Assembly: GCA_002440265.1 (NCBI GenBank)
Contig: DJSG01000005.1
Span: 1-7,664 of the forward strand
DNA: 7,664 bases
Origin: Bacteroidales bacterium UBA6340
GTDB taxonomy: Bacteria; Bacteroidota; Bacteroidia; Bacteroidales; Paludibacteraceae
Direction of reading: 5' to 3'
In this document: piece after piece, positions 5,729 to 7,664 of the stretch
Layout of the letters: every line of letters begins with the position of its first letter
Position numbering within the stretch: position 1 is the stretch's first letter
Notes under the pieces: model-generated
The model's input: the letters and a program-made list of their open reading frames with translations, nothing else
The model's database searches: none
What the model was told of the DNA's origin: nothing
Position numbers and translations under genes: made by a program

Positions 5729-7483
5729 ATGAAAAGATTTATCCTACTCGCAGCCATCTGCTGTATTTCAATGGCACACGCCCAAGCCCCCTACACATCA
5801 GGCATATTCATCCTCAACGAAGACTGGTACGGACACGAAAACTCCACCATCAACCACCTCAGTTCCCAAGGGCAGTTCTCCTATCGCATCATACGGGAGG
5901 AGAACAAAGCCACTTGCCTCTCCCTCGGTGGCACCTCTTCCTTCGGAACCATCTATGGCGACCGTTTCTATTTTATTTGCAAACAGGAGAATAGCCCCGG
6001 CAACAACAGTCAGTGGAAAGGCGGACGTGTAGTCGTTACCGATGCCAAGACCATGAAGGTCATCTACTCTATCCCGACTATATTCGAAGCGAACGGTGTG
6101 TCTGCTGCTGACGGGCGCGCTTTTGTCGGCGTTGATGAGACCAAAGGCTATATCGGCACCGACAATGGTATCTTCGTCCTCAATCTCACAACCGGCAAGA
6201 TAGGAAAACGCATCACAGGCACCGAGAACCCGCTCCTCCGAAACAGCAATAACAAGACATCTGTCTCCGCAACATACTACAACCAAATAGGCACCATGCT
6301 GCGCGCCTACGACTATGTCTTTGCCATTCAGCAAGACAAGGGTATCCACATCATCAACCCCGAGACCGACGAAATCATCACTACCATCGCCGGCTGCTTC
6401 TCCACCATGGTGCAGTCCAAAGACGGGCGCATATGGGCTGCCCGCAATACAAACCGCAACGCACAAAACTATCCCTACGGCCAATCAGGCGCGCTATGGC
6501 AGGGCAACGAACTCCTTTGCATCAATCCTGTCACGCTCGAGCAAACAGCCTTTAACATAGCCCGGATGTCAGGCATCCCAAAACTCGTCGTTGAGCAAAC
6601 TTGGTATGCCTGGACGGCAGGGTCACTCTGCGCCTCCACGACCGAGAACGCGCTCTTCTTCAGTTTCAACCCAAACATCTCCGATTGGTACAACGGTCGA
6701 ACACATATCTACCGCTACGACATCGACGACAACGCCGTCTCCGAGATATTCGATGTCGCCGCCGAAGACGACCTCAAAGACTTCTATATCTACAACAGTG
6801 GTATTGTACGTGTCTCACCACACAACGGCAACCTCTATGTCGGGTGCTTCCACAAAGAGGTGTCCGGACCGAATTGGATATTCCTGCAACTCTCCACACA
6901 AGGCGAACTCGTACATGTCTTCAAGCCTATCGAGCACTATTGGTATCCTTCCCTCTTCATCTTCCCCGATATGTTTGCCCCCGAGGTGAAGGACTTCACA
7001 CCCGCCACCGTCAACGTCGGACAGACCATCGAACTGCCGCTCAAAAACATGGCTACCGACCGGGACAACTTCCCCGCCTCCATCACCAAGCGTGTCCTCG
7101 CCGTCTCTGACTCCTCTGCACTCTCTGCCGTCGTCCGCCGCGACACACTGTTCATTACCGCACACGCCAATACCACACAATCGGCTTCCGTCACTGTGCG
7201 TTTCAACTCCAACGGGCAACTGGTGGATAAGACTCTTTCCGTCCTCATTAACAAGGACATCACCTCATCCCCTTCCACATCGGCTGCCTCTGTGGCACTC
7301 TATACGCACAACCGACGACTCTTCATATCGGGCATCACGCAACCCGCCATAGTATCCATATTCGATATGACAGGCCGTGTCGTTTTCGCCACCTATGCTA
7401 CCGGCGATATCTGTCTCCCTCTCCCGCAGGGTATCTACATCGTCCGTATCGGCACCCGCACCCACCGCATCATCATCCAATAA
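5729..7483 (+). CDS. Secreted BtuG-related beta-propeller with Ig-like domain and T9SS-type C-terminal sorting domain
   Basis: This 584-residue protein has a Sec signal peptide (MKRFILLAAICCISMAHA, cleaved before QA) and no lipobox. Residues 24-410 form propeller-like repeats related to BtuG: GIFILNEDWYGHENS matches GMYLLNEGNMGSNKA, and VVVTDAKTMKVIYSIP matches VEVMDAKTCKRIGQID. Residues about 416-512 look like an Ig/cadherin-type linker domain. Residues 522-584 read as a type A T9SS sorting domain (SIFDMTGRVV, then LPQGIYIVRIG, ending HRIIIQ). Such tails direct passage through the T9SS and usually surface attachment or release. It follows the btuH-like gene after 69 bases with no promoter visible to me, so it is probably in the riboswitch-controlled operon. 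The likely role is corrinoid binding or scavenging outside the cell, inferred from homology and context only. It could instead bind another ligand or act as a structural partner. Confidence 0.8.
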   Translation: MKRFILLAAICCISMAHAQAPYTSGIFILNEDWYGHENSTINHLSSQGQFSYRIIREENKATCLSLGGTSSFGTIYGDRFYFICKQENSPGNNSQWKGGRVVVTDAKTMKVIYSIPTIFEANGVSAADGRAFVGVDETKGYIGTDNGIFVLNLTTGKIGKRITGTENPLLRNSNNKTSVSATYYNQIGTMLRAYDYVFAIQQDKGIHIINPETDEIITTIAGCFSTMVQSKDGRIWAARNTNRNAQNYPYGQSGALWQGNELLCINPVTLEQTAFNIARMSGIPKLVVEQTWYAWTAGSLCASTTENALFFSFNPNISDWYNGRTHIYRYDIDDNAVSEIFDVAAEDDLKDFYIYNSGIVRVSPHNGNLYVGCFHKEVSGPNWIFLQLSTQGELVHVFKPIEHYWYPSLFIFPDMFAPEVKDFTPATVNVGQTIELPLKNMATDRDNFPASITKRVLAVSDSSALSAVVRRDTLFITAHANTTQSASVTVRFNSNGQLVDKTLSVLINKDITSSPSTSAASVALYTHNRRLFISGITQPAIVSIFDMTGRVVFATYATGDICLPLPQGIYIVRIGTRTHRIIIQ

Positions 7484-7503
7484 GGCAAGCAGACCCATAT
7501 TTC

Positions 7504-7664
7504 TCACTTCGCGCTCTTCCTTCTGTTGCACTCCCTGCACAGCATTTGGCAGTTCGCTGCCACCGTCCGTCCGCCTTTCGCCCACGGCGTGATATGGTCG
7601 GCTTCCATCTCCTCTATCTCGAAATGCTTCCCGCAAATAGCACAAATGCCCTGCTGCCGCTCGT
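7504..7664 (-). CDS. HNH endonuclease domain protein, second copy (5' partial)
   Basis: Read on the minus strand, the frame enters from the right edge and ends at TGA (7506-7504). The visible 52 residues contain CAICGKHF, MEADHIT, ANCQMLC and CRECNRRKSAK, the same HNH/zinc-finger end as the left-edge gene. By hand count 43 of 52 residues and about 136 of 159 bases match the left copy, and similarity stops at the stop codon. It converges on the T9SS-propeller gene with only 20 bases between stop codons and no clear terminator. It is probably another DUF262-HNH protein, but that part lies outside the window. Confidence 0.85.
   Translation of the reverse strand, partial: ERQQGICAICGKHFEIEEMEADHITPWAKGGRTVAANCQMLCRECNRRKSAK

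Noticed and set aside
7484..7503. A bidirectional terminator between the converging stop codons.
   Set aside because: The 20 bases contain no inverted repeat or T-run that I can see.

Overview
The window looks like a chromosomal segment of a Bacteroidales bacterium. The evidence is a Bacteroidetes-type promoter (TATCTTTG -7 box), little use of Shine-Dalgarno sites, surface lipoprotein signals, a C-terminal domain of the type IX secretion (T9SS) kind, and short G/C-rich palindromic repeats of a sort I associate with this order. The T9SS tail argues against Bacteroides sensu stricto, which I recall lacks T9SS, and for a Porphyromonas-, Paludibacter- or Prevotella-like relative. This placement is inference.

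Layout. Positions 1-653 hold the 3' part of a DUF262-type protein ending in an HNH nuclease domain. A promoter (about 725-756) is followed immediately by a cobalamin (B12) riboswitch (about 761-916) and a leader of roughly 390 nt that carries a palindromic repeat and a second hairpin. Four co-directional genes follow: btuB (1159-3177, TonB-dependent outer-membrane B12 transporter), btuG (3183-4361, lipoprotein beta-propeller), a btuH-like lipoprotein (4418-5659), and a second propeller protein with a T9SS tail (5729-7483). Positions 7504-7664 on the minus strand hold the 3' end of a second HNH protein, a close paralogue of the one at the left edge.

How the genes work together. The riboswitch should shut down expression when cobalamin is plentiful. 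When it is scarce, BtuB and its lipoprotein cap BtuG would capture and import corrinoids. The BtuH-like lipoprotein probably adds a second surface binding site. The fourth gene looks like a BtuG-related propeller sent outside by a different export route. No inner-membrane BtuCDF genes lie in the window.

Most worth a second look: the T9SS-tailed propeller in a B12 operon; inverted HNH paralogues bracketing the operon; a dispersed repeat that encodes part of the third protein's signal peptide; and a switch of strand composition part-way through the operon.
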